Shown here: in pieces, positions 5,642 to 12,597 of the stretch
How the letters are laid out: each line of letters starts with the position of its first letter
Numbering within the stretch: position 1 is the stretch's first letter
Origin: FEN-1297 sp964498065
GTDB lineage: Bacteria > Bacteroidota > Ignavibacteria > Ignavibacteriales > Ignavibacteriaceae
Direction of reading: 5' to 3'
DNA: 14,513 bases
Assembly: GCA_964498065.1 (NCBI GenBank)
Contig: CAZCFZ010000093.1
Coordinates: 1-14,513, forward strand
Position numbers and translations under genes: made by a program
The notes under the pieces: generated by a model
The model's database searches: none
What the model was told of the DNA's origin: nothing
What the model saw: only the letters and a program-made list of their open reading frames with translations

Positions 5642-7069
5642 ATGGGAAAGGTAAATTCACCTGTTGAAAAAATTTTGAAATATATTCAAACAAACGGCAT
5701 AAAGTTTGTGGACTTGAAGTTTATGGATTTTCCCGGACAGTGGCAGCATTTTACGGTTCCGGTTTCGCAAGTTGACGAAGGTTCGTTTGAAGACGGATTC
5801 GGCTTTGACGGCTCTTCTATACGCGGCTGGAAGGCCATTAATGAAAGCGATATGTTGATTATTCCTGATCCGGCCACGATGTTTCTCGATCCTTTTATTG
5901 ACGTTCCTACTATAAGCTTAATATGTGACGTTTACGAGCCCGCAACAAAAGAAAAATATACAAGATGTCCGAGGAATATTGCTCAGAAAGCTGCATCGTA
6001 TTTGATATCGACCGGTATAGCGGACACGGTTTATTTCGGACCCGAAGCAGAATTTTTCATTTTCGATGACGTCCGTTTTGATTCGAAACCAAACGGCAGC
6101 TTTTATTTTGTGGATTCGGTTGAAGGAAGATGGAACAGCGGCAAGGATGAAGACCCTAATTTAGGATACAAACCAAGGTACAAAGAAGGTTATTTCCCGG
6201 TACCCCCGACCGATGCATTAATGAATCTGCGAAATGAAATGGTGGTTAACTTAATGAATTGCGGTATTGATGTTGAAGCGCAGCATCACGAAGTTGCCAG
6301 CGGCGGTCAGTGCGAAATTGACTTGCGCTTTGAGCCTCTTGTTAAGGCGGCCGATCAACTATTGTTATTTAAATATATAGTGAAAAATACTGCAAAGAAA
6401 AATAACAAGAGCGTTACTTATATGCCTAAGCCCATTTTGGGCGATAACGGAAGCGGTATGCATGTTCATACAAGTCTTTGGAAAAAAGGAAAACCTCTTT
6501 TTGCCGGTTCCGGTTATGCAGGTTTAAGTGAAATGGCTTTATATTTTACTGGCGGGTTGTTAAAGCATGCGGCATCTTTACTGGCTTTTACAAATCCGAC
6601 AACAAATTCTTATAAAAGATTAGTGCCGGGATTTGAAGCACCTGTAAACCTGGCTTATTCCCAGCGTAATAGAAGTGCTTCTATTAGAATTCCTATGTAT
6701 TCATCGAATCCTAAAGCAAAGAGGTTGGAATTCAGATGTCCGGATCCCTCAAGCAATCCGTACCTTGCCTTTTCCGCTATGCTGATGGCAGGTCTGGATG
6801 GAGTTATAAATAGAATTGATCCGGGTGATCCGCTAGATAAGGATATTTATGATTTGTCTCCGGAAGAACTAAAAGATGTTCCTACTACTCCGGGAAGTTT
6901 AAATGAAGCTTTGAAAGCTCTTTCAGAAGATCATGAATATCTTCTTAAGGGAGATGTATTTACAACGGATGTAATTGATACATGGATAACATATAAAACA
7001 GAAAAGGAAATTAAACAGATGGCTTTGCAGCCGCATCCTTATGAATTCGCTTTATATTACGATGTATAG
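5642..7069 (+). CDS. glnA: Type I glutamine synthetase
   Basis: 475 residues, typical of dodecameric bacterial GSI. It makes glutamine from glutamate, ammonia and ATP in the cytosol. The N-terminal beta-grasp part has FKFVDL-type residues (KFVDLKFMDFPGQW, 21-34) and the latch FGFDGSSIRGW (53-63). The catalytic barrel has FGPEAEFFIF (132-141), HHEVASGGQCEIDLRF (215-230), GDNGSGMHVHTSLW (267-280), NPTTNSYKRLVPGFEAP (318-334) and RLEFRCPDPSSNPYLAF (361-377). The 25-residue segment around KDEDPNLGYKPRYKEGYFPVPP (168-189) and the loop DIYDLSPEE (401-409) are marks of the GSI-beta class. Tyr403 matches the adenylylation tyrosine of the E. coli enzyme, so covalent control by a GlnE-type enzyme is possible, though none is in this window. 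AAGGA (5631-5635) precedes ATG 5642 by 6 nt. The likely regulator lies directly upstream and an intrinsic terminator directly downstream. Confidence 0.97.
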   Translation: MGKVNSPVEKILKYIQTNGIKFVDLKFMDFPGQWQHFTVPVSQVDEGSFEDGFGFDGSSIRGWKAINESDMLIIPDPATMFLDPFIDVPTISLICDVYEPATKEKYTRCPRNIAQKAASYLISTGIADTVYFGPEAEFFIFDDVRFDSKPNGSFYFVDSVEGRWNSGKDEDPNLGYKPRYKEGYFPVPPTDALMNLRNEMVVNLMNCGIDVEAQHHEVASGGQCEIDLRFEPLVKAADQLLLFKYIVKNTAKKNNKSVTYMPKPILGDNGSGMHVHTSLWKKGKPLFAGSGYAGLSEMALYFTGGLLKHAASLLAFTNPTTNSYKRLVPGFEAPVNLAYSQRNRSASIRIPMYSSNPKAKRLEFRCPDPSSNPYLAFSAMLMAGLDGVINRIDPGDPLDKDIYDLSPEELKDVPTTPGSLNEALKALSEDHEYLLKGDVFTTDVIDTWITYKTEKEIKQMALQPHPYEFALYYDV

Positions 7070-7091
7070 TTAATTATTCAGCTTGATTTAA

Positions 7092-7118
7092 GAGGGCGAA
7101 CTTTATGTTCGCCTTTTT
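7092..7118 (+). terminator. Intrinsic terminator of glnA
   Basis: GGCGAAC (7095-7101) pairs perfectly with GTTCGCC (7107-7113) around the loop TTTAT, followed by five T (7114-7118). It lies 26 nt after the glnA stop. The opposite strand has no T run after the stem, so it serves the plus strand only. Confidence 0.85.
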
Positions 7119-7198
7119 AAATTAATCAAATTATACAAATACTTAAGTTCTATCTTTTGAAAGGAAAAATGATGAAGTATATATAAAACAAACGCGGA

Positions 7199-7250
7199 GG
7201 AAAGCCGAAGGCTAGGGAAGAAAGGGGAAAAAAAGAGGAAGGTGAAGAAT
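7199..7250 (-). terminator. Possible 3' end of the minus-strand operon: small hairpin and C/U-rich tract
   Basis: Reading the minus strand past the methyltransferase stop (7255-7253), the RNA has a pyrimidine run with only one purine interruption (7249-7214). A small hairpin follows, AGCC-TTC-GGCT (7213-7203), then TTT. The stem is only 4 bp, so this is a weak intrinsic terminator. The C/U-rich, G-poor tract looks more like a Rho loading site. On the plus strand, 7214-7242 is 29 purines in a row. Confidence 0.3.
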
Positions 7251-7252
7251 AA

Positions 7253-8686
7253 TTATTGTATCAAAATTTCTTGAGTTCTTTTTGAACGGGGGAACCTGCT
7301 TTTTATCCCCTGGCCTGTTACAATTGCAGTTCCTAAAATTTTATCTTTATATTTCACAACGCACTGACCGGTTTCGGCTATTTTATTTTTAATTGTACCT
7401 CCGTCAAGATATGTTCTTAATTCATCCGGTTCTTCAATTTCATAAATCTTTCTTATTATGAAATTCTGCAATACTTGGGAAGCTTGTGTATGCAAAATAA
7501 CTTTCCCGCTTTTATCAATTATGCCGAAACGTGTTCCGATTCTTTCAAATATATCCGGGTAATTTTCTTCCCAGTCTTTTTCGATGAAGTAAATATCGTT
7601 TCTTTTAATAATGTATTTAAATTTTCTTAATATATCGCTGTTTATTCCGAATTCTTCCTCTATGTTGGCAAGTATTTTCTTTATTTCAGCCTTATCATAA
7701 CTAAGCATTTTCAGCTTTTTTGATTTCGGCGGTGTCATTTCCGGTGAAATGGTTCCGCCAGTTTTTCTTAATTTAACAATAAAAAAACCGTCGGAATCGA
7801 CTTCCCACGGCAGAATTCTTTTTGCCCTGGAAATTGCCGGATTAAGAATTTTTCCATTATATGAAGTAAATCCTTCCCGTGATTGTATCGGCAGCTCGAT
7901 ATCCTCTATTTCCACAGGGTATTTTTGAATAACTTTATCAATTATAAATTCATTTTCCTCCGGAGTGAGTGTGCATGTTGAATATACAATTTCGCCTCCT
8001 TTCTTAGCCATTTTTATCGCTGCTATTAATAATCGCAGTTGAAGATCGCCTAATCTTTCAGCTCTTTCAAGTGACCACCAATTGTTAACTTCACCTTTCT
8101 TTTGAACTATACCCAAACCGCTGCAGGGCGCATCGACAAGTATTTTATCAAAATGTTCGTTGTAAATTTTACTTAGCCATTCTCCTTTATAATGAATTAC
8201 ACCGGCATTTATCAAGTTCATTCTGTCGATATTATAAACGAGCATTTTTACCCTATCTAATGCAATTTCATTTGCAATAAGCGTTCCCTTGTTGTTCATC
8301 ATTTCTCCAATTTCCGTTGTCTTGGATCCGGGCGCGGCACATAAATCAAGTACAAGATCATCATGCTGTGGTGCAAGTACTAAAGGCGGAATCATCGAAG
8401 AAAGACTTTGTATATAATATTCACCGATAACATGTTCAATCGTTTTCCCTACATTATCGCTTTTGTTTTTTATTTTTAAGGCGTTGTTTAAATTCGGTAT
8501 TTTTTCCGTTTCAACGGAATAAGTCTGAAAAAGTTTTTGGGAAATTTTTCTTATATCGGTTTTGATTGAATTTATTCTTAAATATTGTACCGGTTCTTTT
8601 TTAATAAATTCGGCAAAATTCTGTGCAGCTTTTTCACCATACAGCGAACTTATGTAAGTAAAAATATTGTTGCTTATATCCGTCAA
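7253..8686 (-). CDS. RNA m5C methyltransferase, NOL1/NOP2/Sun (RsmB/RsmF) family, with PUA-like C-terminus
   Basis: 477 residues, matching RsmF (YebU) in size. It transfers methyl from S-adenosylmethionine to C5 of a cytosine in RNA, most likely 16S rRNA. An N-terminal RNA-binding part (1-100, with YLRINSIKTD) leads into the Rossmann methyltransferase: motif I DLCAAPGSKTTEIG (114-127), motif IV VDAPCSGLG (184-192, releasing Cys188) and motif VI YSTCTLTPEENE (235-246, nucleophile Cys238). Both cysteines are present, so it should be active. Residues 390-477 (VILHTQASQVL to SRFPRSKRTQEILI) form an RsmF-like PUA-type RNA-binding tail. The start is TTG (8686-8684), 7 nt after the upstream stop, with no SD. 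It is last in a four-gene operon. The target base cannot be fixed from sequence, so I give no symbol. Confidence 0.92.
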   Translation of the reverse strand: MTDISNNIFTYISSLYGEKAAQNFAEFIKKEPVQYLRINSIKTDIRKISQKLFQTYSVETEKIPNLNNALKIKNKSDNVGKTIEHVIGEYYIQSLSSMIPPLVLAPQHDDLVLDLCAAPGSKTTEIGEMMNNKGTLIANEIALDRVKMLVYNIDRMNLINAGVIHYKGEWLSKIYNEHFDKILVDAPCSGLGIVQKKGEVNNWWSLERAERLGDLQLRLLIAAIKMAKKGGEIVYSTCTLTPEENEFIIDKVIQKYPVEIEDIELPIQSREGFTSYNGKILNPAISRAKRILPWEVDSDGFFIVKLRKTGGTISPEMTPPKSKKLKMLSYDKAEIKKILANIEEEFGINSDILRKFKYIIKRNDIYFIEKDWEENYPDIFERIGTRFGIIDKSGKVILHTQASQVLQNFIIRKIYEIEEPDELRTYLDGGTIKNKIAETGQCVVKYKDKILGTAIVTGQGIKSRFPRSKRTQEILIQ

Positions 8687-8693
8687 GTTAATT

Positions 8694-9122
8694 CTAATAC
8701 CTGGTAAGATTTAATACTTTGAAAATTTCATTTGCCGATAAGATTGAATTTTTCCCCTCAGGGAAAATTTTTTCATAATCCAGCTTAATTTCCTTTAATA
8801 TATCGTCTAAGTAATTTTCATAGTTCGAAACGGCTGTTTTTATGTCGGATTCGGAACCGGGAATCCGGATGACTTTTGGTTTTAAACGGTTAGAATAAAC
8901 TATATATTTTGCTTTTATATGACTTTGTAATTGGAGGAATGAATTTCCATCGACTGTTAATATTTCATGGGAGCCGAAAAATTCTTCTCCTATAACCAAG
9001 GCCATTCCCGGCAATTCAATTTTTTCCGTATCAAAATTGGTGATAAAATTTTCCGGGAATTTTTTAATTCCCTCTTTCTCGATTTTTTTTATCCAGCCTG
9101 AAATAAATTCTTTTTCAGTCAA
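8694..9122 (-). CDS. Conserved-looking protein of unknown function
   Basis: 142 residues, soluble, with no signal peptide, membrane span or cysteine. A charged amphipathic helix (MTEKEFISGWIKKIEKEG) is followed by a likely beta-rich core (IELPGMALVIGEEFFGSHEI at 35-54, then FLQLQSHIKAKYIVYSNRLK at 62-81, then KVIRIPGS), and helices to the end. I recognise no family or catalytic pattern. The start must be TTG (9122-9120): an in-frame TAA lies directly before it and the first internal Met is at residue 40. It begins 5 nt after the DNPH1-like gene and ends 7 nt before the methyltransferase, so it is translated from the same message. Codon and base use match its neighbours, which supports a real gene. 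Confidence 0.75.
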   Translation of the reverse strand: MTEKEFISGWIKKIEKEGIKKFPENFITNFDTEKIELPGMALVIGEEFFGSHEILTVDGNSFLQLQSHIKAKYIVYSNRLKPKVIRIPGSESDIKTAVSNYENYLDDILKEIKLDYEKIFPEGKNSILSANEIFKVLNLTRY

Positions 9123-9127
9123 TTATT

Positions 9128-9544
9128 TTAGCTGTTCTTTTTAATGAAGTCTGAAATAATTTTTTTTAAATCTTCTGAATCGGAATAATTCTTTACCGTT
9201 ATTTTTTTGGAATCGCATCCGACAATCATTGCCGATTCGTTAGCGGCTTTGTCGTTAATAACCGCCAGGACAGGAATTTCTTTTTTATAAATGGCATAAG
9301 ATATTTCAAAACCAACACCAAGGCTATGGCTGGAAGCTTCTGCAATTAGCAGCTTACTGCTTTCAATCCATTTAATATCTCTCTTAAATATTTGCTTGGC
9401 AGTTAACGGAACACTGGTTTTAAAATCATTATTTAATTCTGATAACGGTGTATGACCGATTGAGATCAAATATTCAATTAACTCCTTATAGTATTTCTGA
9501 TATTTTGTATCGCCCTTAATCGGGCCGGCACAGTATATAATCAT
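9128..9544 (-). CDS. DNPH1/Rcl-like 2'-deoxynucleoside 5'-phosphate N-hydrolase
   Basis: 138 residues, within the range of the nucleoside 2-deoxyribosyltransferase fold (DNPH1 is about 150-175). It opens with MIIYCAGPIKGD, matching the substrate loop (Y-x-C/A-G-x-I-x-G) of Rcl. Then come FKRDIKWIESSKLLIAEASS (53-72) and SLGVGFEISYAI (74-85). In the family this is D-x-x-W...aD...AE.s.pSlGvG.E; E80 matches the catalytic glutamate and S72/S74 the phosphate contacts. Family members split the N-glycosidic bond of deoxynucleotides, removing abnormal nucleotides, or transfer deoxyribose between bases. ATG 9544-9542 is one base after the bshA stop (TGA-A-ATG) with no SD, which means coupled translation. 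The alternative is a plain deoxyribosyltransferase. The family fold is firm; the exact substrate is not. Confidence 0.8.
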   Translation of the reverse strand: MIIYCAGPIKGDTKYQKYYKELIEYLISIGHTPLSELNNDFKTSVPLTAKQIFKRDIKWIESSKLLIAEASSHSLGVGFEISYAIYKKEIPVLAVINDKAANESAMIVGCDSKKITVKNYSDSEDLKKIISDFIKKNS

Positions 9545-9545
9545 T

Positions 9546-10670
9546 TCAAGTATCTAATATTTTTTTATAATAATCTTCATACATCGGAATAACTCTGGAT
9601 TTATCAAAAGTCTCAACAGCTCTCTTTCGCGAATTTTCCGAAAACAACTTATGTTTCCGGTCATTTGTTAAAAGATCAACGGCATATTTTGCCATTCTGC
9701 TTACATCACCTATTTCAGCAATAAAGCCTGTTTCATTATGTCTTATTAATTCCGGCAAACCTCCTACACTCGAGCTTACTACGGGTACGCCGCATGACAT
9801 TGCTTCAAGCGCAGCCAAACCAAAGCTTTCTGACTGGGACGGGATTAAAAATAAGTCGGCAGCATTTAATATTTCCACCAGGCCGTCCTGTTTGCCGAGG
9901 AATTTAATATGGTCGCATAAATGAAGCTGCCTGCATAATCTTTCACATTCGGATCGGTCAGGTCCGTCTCCCACAAGAACTAACTTAGAAGGAATTTCCC
10001 GAATTACTTTCTCAAAAATTTTAATTGTATCCGGAACTCTTTTTACAAGTCTGAAATTTGAAGTGTGTACGAGTATCTTTTCTCCTTGAGGTGCGATGTG
10101 TTTCCTAAAGGAACAATCTTTGTTTGGTTTATATAATTCAGTATCGATAAAATTAGGAACGACTTCTATTTCTTTTTCAATTGAATAATTAGTTATCGTT
10201 TTTTCTTTTAAGAAACGTGAGACGGCAGTAACTCCGTCGCTTTGTTCTATACTGAATTTTACAAGAGGAAGAAATGAAGGTTCAAGTCCGACTAATGTTA
10301 TGTCTGTTCCATGCAAAGTGGTGATTACCTTAAGCCTTTTATTCCCGTTCAACATTTGTTTAGCTAAATATGCGCTTGTAGCATGAGGTATTGCATAGTG
10401 AACATGAAACAAATCCAGTTTTTCATATTCGGCAACTTCAACCATCTTACTTGCAAGAGCCAAACTGTAAAGCGGAAATTCGAAAAGAGGATAATTGCTC
10501 ATTTCAACTTCGTGGAAGACCACATTCTCAACAAAATTTGTTAACCTGAACGGAAGCGCATAACTGATGAAATGAACTTGATGTCCTCTTAATGCCAAAG
10601 CTTTTCCCAATTCAGTGGCAATTACTCCGCTTCCTCCATAAGTAGGATAACAAGTAATTCCTATTTTCAT
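9546..10670 (-). CDS. bshA: BshA, N-acetylglucosaminyl L-malate synthase (bacillithiol synthesis)
   Basis: 374 residues, the usual BshA length. This GT4-family (GT-B fold) cytosolic enzyme joins GlcNAc from UDP-GlcNAc to L-malate, the first step of bacillithiol. Its BshA-specific N-terminal marks are all present: CYPTYGGSGVIATELGKAL (7-25), HFISYALPFRL (33-43), LFHVHYAIPHATSAYLA (87-103) and VITTLHGTDITLVG (115-128). The donor half has SNFRLVKR (204-211), LVGDGPDR (232-239) and SQSESFGLAALEAMSCGVPVV (278-298), which hold the UDP-sugar. No bshB or bshC gene is in the window. It is the first gene of the minus-strand operon and runs divergently from the PfkB gene. ATG 10670-10668 has no SD, only an A-rich leader. 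A different GT4 acceptor is possible, but the N-terminal motifs make BshA the strong choice. Confidence 0.92.
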   Translation of the reverse strand: MKIGITCYPTYGGSGVIATELGKALALRGHQVHFISYALPFRLTNFVENVVFHEVEMSNYPLFEFPLYSLALASKMVEVAEYEKLDLFHVHYAIPHATSAYLAKQMLNGNKRLKVITTLHGTDITLVGLEPSFLPLVKFSIEQSDGVTAVSRFLKEKTITNYSIEKEIEVVPNFIDTELYKPNKDCSFRKHIAPQGEKILVHTSNFRLVKRVPDTIKIFEKVIREIPSKLVLVGDGPDRSECERLCRQLHLCDHIKFLGKQDGLVEILNAADLFLIPSQSESFGLAALEAMSCGVPVVSSSVGGLPELIRHNETGFIAEIGDVSRMAKYAVDLLTNDRKHKLFSENSRKRAVETFDKSRVIPMYEDYYKKILDT

Positions 10671-10820
10671 AAATTTATAATTTCTGTAATTTTGATTGTA
10701 ATTAATTATTCTGTTTTGGATTGTAAATATAACTTAATTTGACCTTAATATTTACTTCTACCTATGCGATAAAATTTGTTTTGTCCATAATCACTTATAA
10801 AATATGGATGTTAAATAATT
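10671..10820. promoter_or_regulatory. Divergent intergenic region between bshA and the PfkB gene
   Basis: Both flanking genes read outward from these 150 bases, so both promoters must lie here. On the plus strand TTGACC (10739-10744) followed after 18 nt by TATGCG (10763-10768) is the best pair, but the second box is poor. I find no convincing pair for bshA. There is no strong inverted repeat and no sign of a short gene. Confidence 0.45.
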
Positions 10821-11708
10821 ATGAAATTATTAATTGTCGGTCATTCTGTTGAAGATCATATAAATGAAGAGAAAAGCGAAAAGATAAAACCAGGAGGGAT
10901 TTTCTATTCTGCATTAACATTAAAGAATTTTGCCGAATCGGACGATAAAATATTTTTAAATACAGCGGTACAAAAGGAAAATTATAACTTGTTTTCCAAT
11001 GTCTATGAGAGCTTTGAAAAAGATCATATAAAATTTGTCGAAAGAATTCCCAAAGTTTATTTAACGCTGCATAATTTTAAGGAAAGAGGCGAAACTTATG
11101 AGAGTATTTCGCAGAGATTGGAACTGGAATTTAATAATTTGAATGTATTTGATGGAATATTGATTAATATGGTTACCGGTTTCGACCTTTCTCTGGATCA
11201 GATAAAAAAATTAAGAAATGTATATCAAGGTTTGATTTATATTGATATTCATACTTTATCACGCGGGTTGGATGAAAACTTAAAAAGAGAATTTCGTTTA
11301 ATCCCATATGTTGATGAATGGGCATCTTCCGTTGATTTTATCCAAGTGAATGAAAATGAGATGAGAACATTAAGTATGAGAACAGATGAAATGGAAATTG
11401 CAAAAGAAGTTTTAGGCTATGGTGCAAAATATATAATCGTTACAAAAGGTGCTTTTGGTGTAAAAATTTTTAGTATGAACGGAAAAGAAATAATTTCGAC
11501 ATTTAAATCATCGCTTAAAATTGAAACAAAAAATATGATCGGTTGCGGAGATGTTTTTGGTGCAATATTTTTTTATCATTATATTAAAACAAAAAATTTA
11601 GATGAATCGCTGACGATTGCCAATATTGCCGCCGGTTGTGCAGCTTCGTATAAAGAACTAAAAGAATTTTCCAATTTAAAGAAAGATGTATTCACACGAT
11701 ATAATTAA
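10821..11708 (+). CDS. PfkB/ribokinase-family sugar or nucleoside kinase
   Basis: 295 residues, normal for PfkB kinases (about 290-330). The first strand is LLIVGHSVEDH (3-13), with the substrate-side glycines at KPGGIFYSALTL (23-34). VDFIQVNENEMRTL (171-184) is the hinge before the ATP half. AKYIIVTKGAFGVKIF (202-217) leads to MIGCGDVFGAIFF (239-251), the second PfkB signature, where D244 is the catalytic base and GCG forms the anion hole. It phosphorylates a hydroxymethyl group of a sugar, nucleoside or similar small molecule using ATP. The lid region is divergent and does not name a substrate. Residues 60-135 keep few consensus residues, so an unusual substrate is possible. ATG 10821 has no SD. 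The stop overlaps the next gene by 23 nt, so they are cotranscribed and probably coupled. Confidence 0.85.
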   Translation: MKLLIVGHSVEDHINEEKSEKIKPGGIFYSALTLKNFAESDDKIFLNTAVQKENYNLFSNVYESFEKDHIKFVERIPKVYLTLHNFKERGETYESISQRLELEFNNLNVFDGILINMVTGFDLSLDQIKKLRNVYQGLIYIDIHTLSRGLDENLKREFRLIPYVDEWASSVDFIQVNENEMRTLSMRTDEMEIAKEVLGYGAKYIIVTKGAFGVKIFSMNGKEIISTFKSSLKIETKNMIGCGDVFGAIFFYHYIKTKNLDESLTIANIAAGCAASYKELKEFSNLKKDVFTRYN

Positions 11709-12597
11709 AAAAAGAATTCTGGTTGTGGGCGCCAACGGGATGTTGGGGCAGAGGGTAATTAATTTTTATTCGAAAAAAAGTAATATAGAATTACTCGGAT
11801 GTTCTATAGAGCCGAATCCAGTTTATAATGATGCCGAATATATCTGCTGCGACCTGACTAAGAGGGAAAGTATTAAAAAAGTTGTATTTGACTTTTATCC
11901 TGATTTTATCGTGAATACTGCCGCATATACAAATGTTGATAAAAGTGAAACGGAACGGGAACATGCATGGAAGCTAAATGTTAAAGGCGTAGAATATTTG
12001 GCAGAAACTTGTCGTGTGCTGGATGCTCATTTAGTTCATATTTCTTCGGATTATATTTTTGACGGCAGAAACGGGCCTTACAACGAAAATGCAAAACCTA
12101 ATCCGCTGGGATATTACGGCAGAACTAAACTCGCTAGTGAAAATGCTTTAAAAATAAGCGGATCGTTAAATTCTATTATTCGGACTAATGTTTTATACGG
12201 CATTGCCGACAGCAGACCCGATTTTGTAAGGTGGGTAATTAATTCGGTGCGGGCAGGTGAAAAAATCAGAATAGTGACTGACCAAATTAATAATCCGACT
12301 TTTTTAGATGACCTTGTTGCGGCAATTAATAAAATAATTGAATTTAGAAAACAGGGAATTTATAATATCGGCGGGAAGGAATTTCTTTCCCGTTATGATT
12401 TTACAATTTTAATAGCTGATTTTTTTAATCTCGACAAAAAATTAATATCCTCAATTAAAACGGAAGAATTAAACCAGCCGGCTCCACGACCGTTAAAATC
12501 GGGTTTAATAACGCTTAAAGCCCAAACAGAACTTGGTTATCAGCCTCATAGCATTTTAGAATCTCTTGAAATTATGAAGAGAGAATTTTCTTTATGA
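11686..12597 (+). CDS. rfbD: dTDP-4-dehydrorhamnose reductase-like (RmlD) sugar-nucleotide reductase
   Basis: 303 residues, the usual RmlD length. This extended short-chain dehydrogenase reduces dTDP-4-keto-L-rhamnose to dTDP-L-rhamnose with NAD(P)H, the last step to the activated deoxysugar. It shows the Rossmann loop VVGANGMLGQ (13-22), NTAAYTNVDKSE (77-88), SSDYIFDG (120-127) and the catalytic Tyr-x3-Lys (Y144, K148 in GYYGRTKLASEN). The substrate part has IRTNVLYG and RIVTDQINNPTFLDDL, and the end has APRPLKSGL, all typical of RmlD. ATG 11686 lies inside the PfkB gene, preceded by AAAGAAAG; no better start comes before the first strand. The stop overlaps the next start in ATGA. No rmlA, rmlB or rmlC is in the window, so a related 4-keto-sugar reductase cannot be excluded. 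Confidence 0.87.
   Translation: MYSHDIIKKRILVVGANGMLGQRVINFYSKKSNIELLGCSIEPNPVYNDAEYICCDLTKRESIKKVVFDFYPDFIVNTAAYTNVDKSETEREHAWKLNVKGVEYLAETCRVLDAHLVHISSDYIFDGRNGPYNENAKPNPLGYYGRTKLASENALKISGSLNSIIRTNVLYGIADSRPDFVRWVINSVRAGEKIRIVTDQINNPTFLDDLVAAINKIIEFRKQGIYNIGGKEFLSRYDFTILIADFFNLDKKLISSIKTEELNQPAPRPLKSGLITLKAQTELGYQPHSILESLEIMKREFSL

Noticed and set aside
5686..5877. A minus-strand frame inside glnA
   Set aside because: It is opposite strongly conserved glutamine synthetase motifs and has no features of its own.
7161..7186. A very short frame after the glnA terminator
   Set aside because: ATGATGAAGTATATATAA is only five codons and lies between two operon ends; there is no reason to call a gene.
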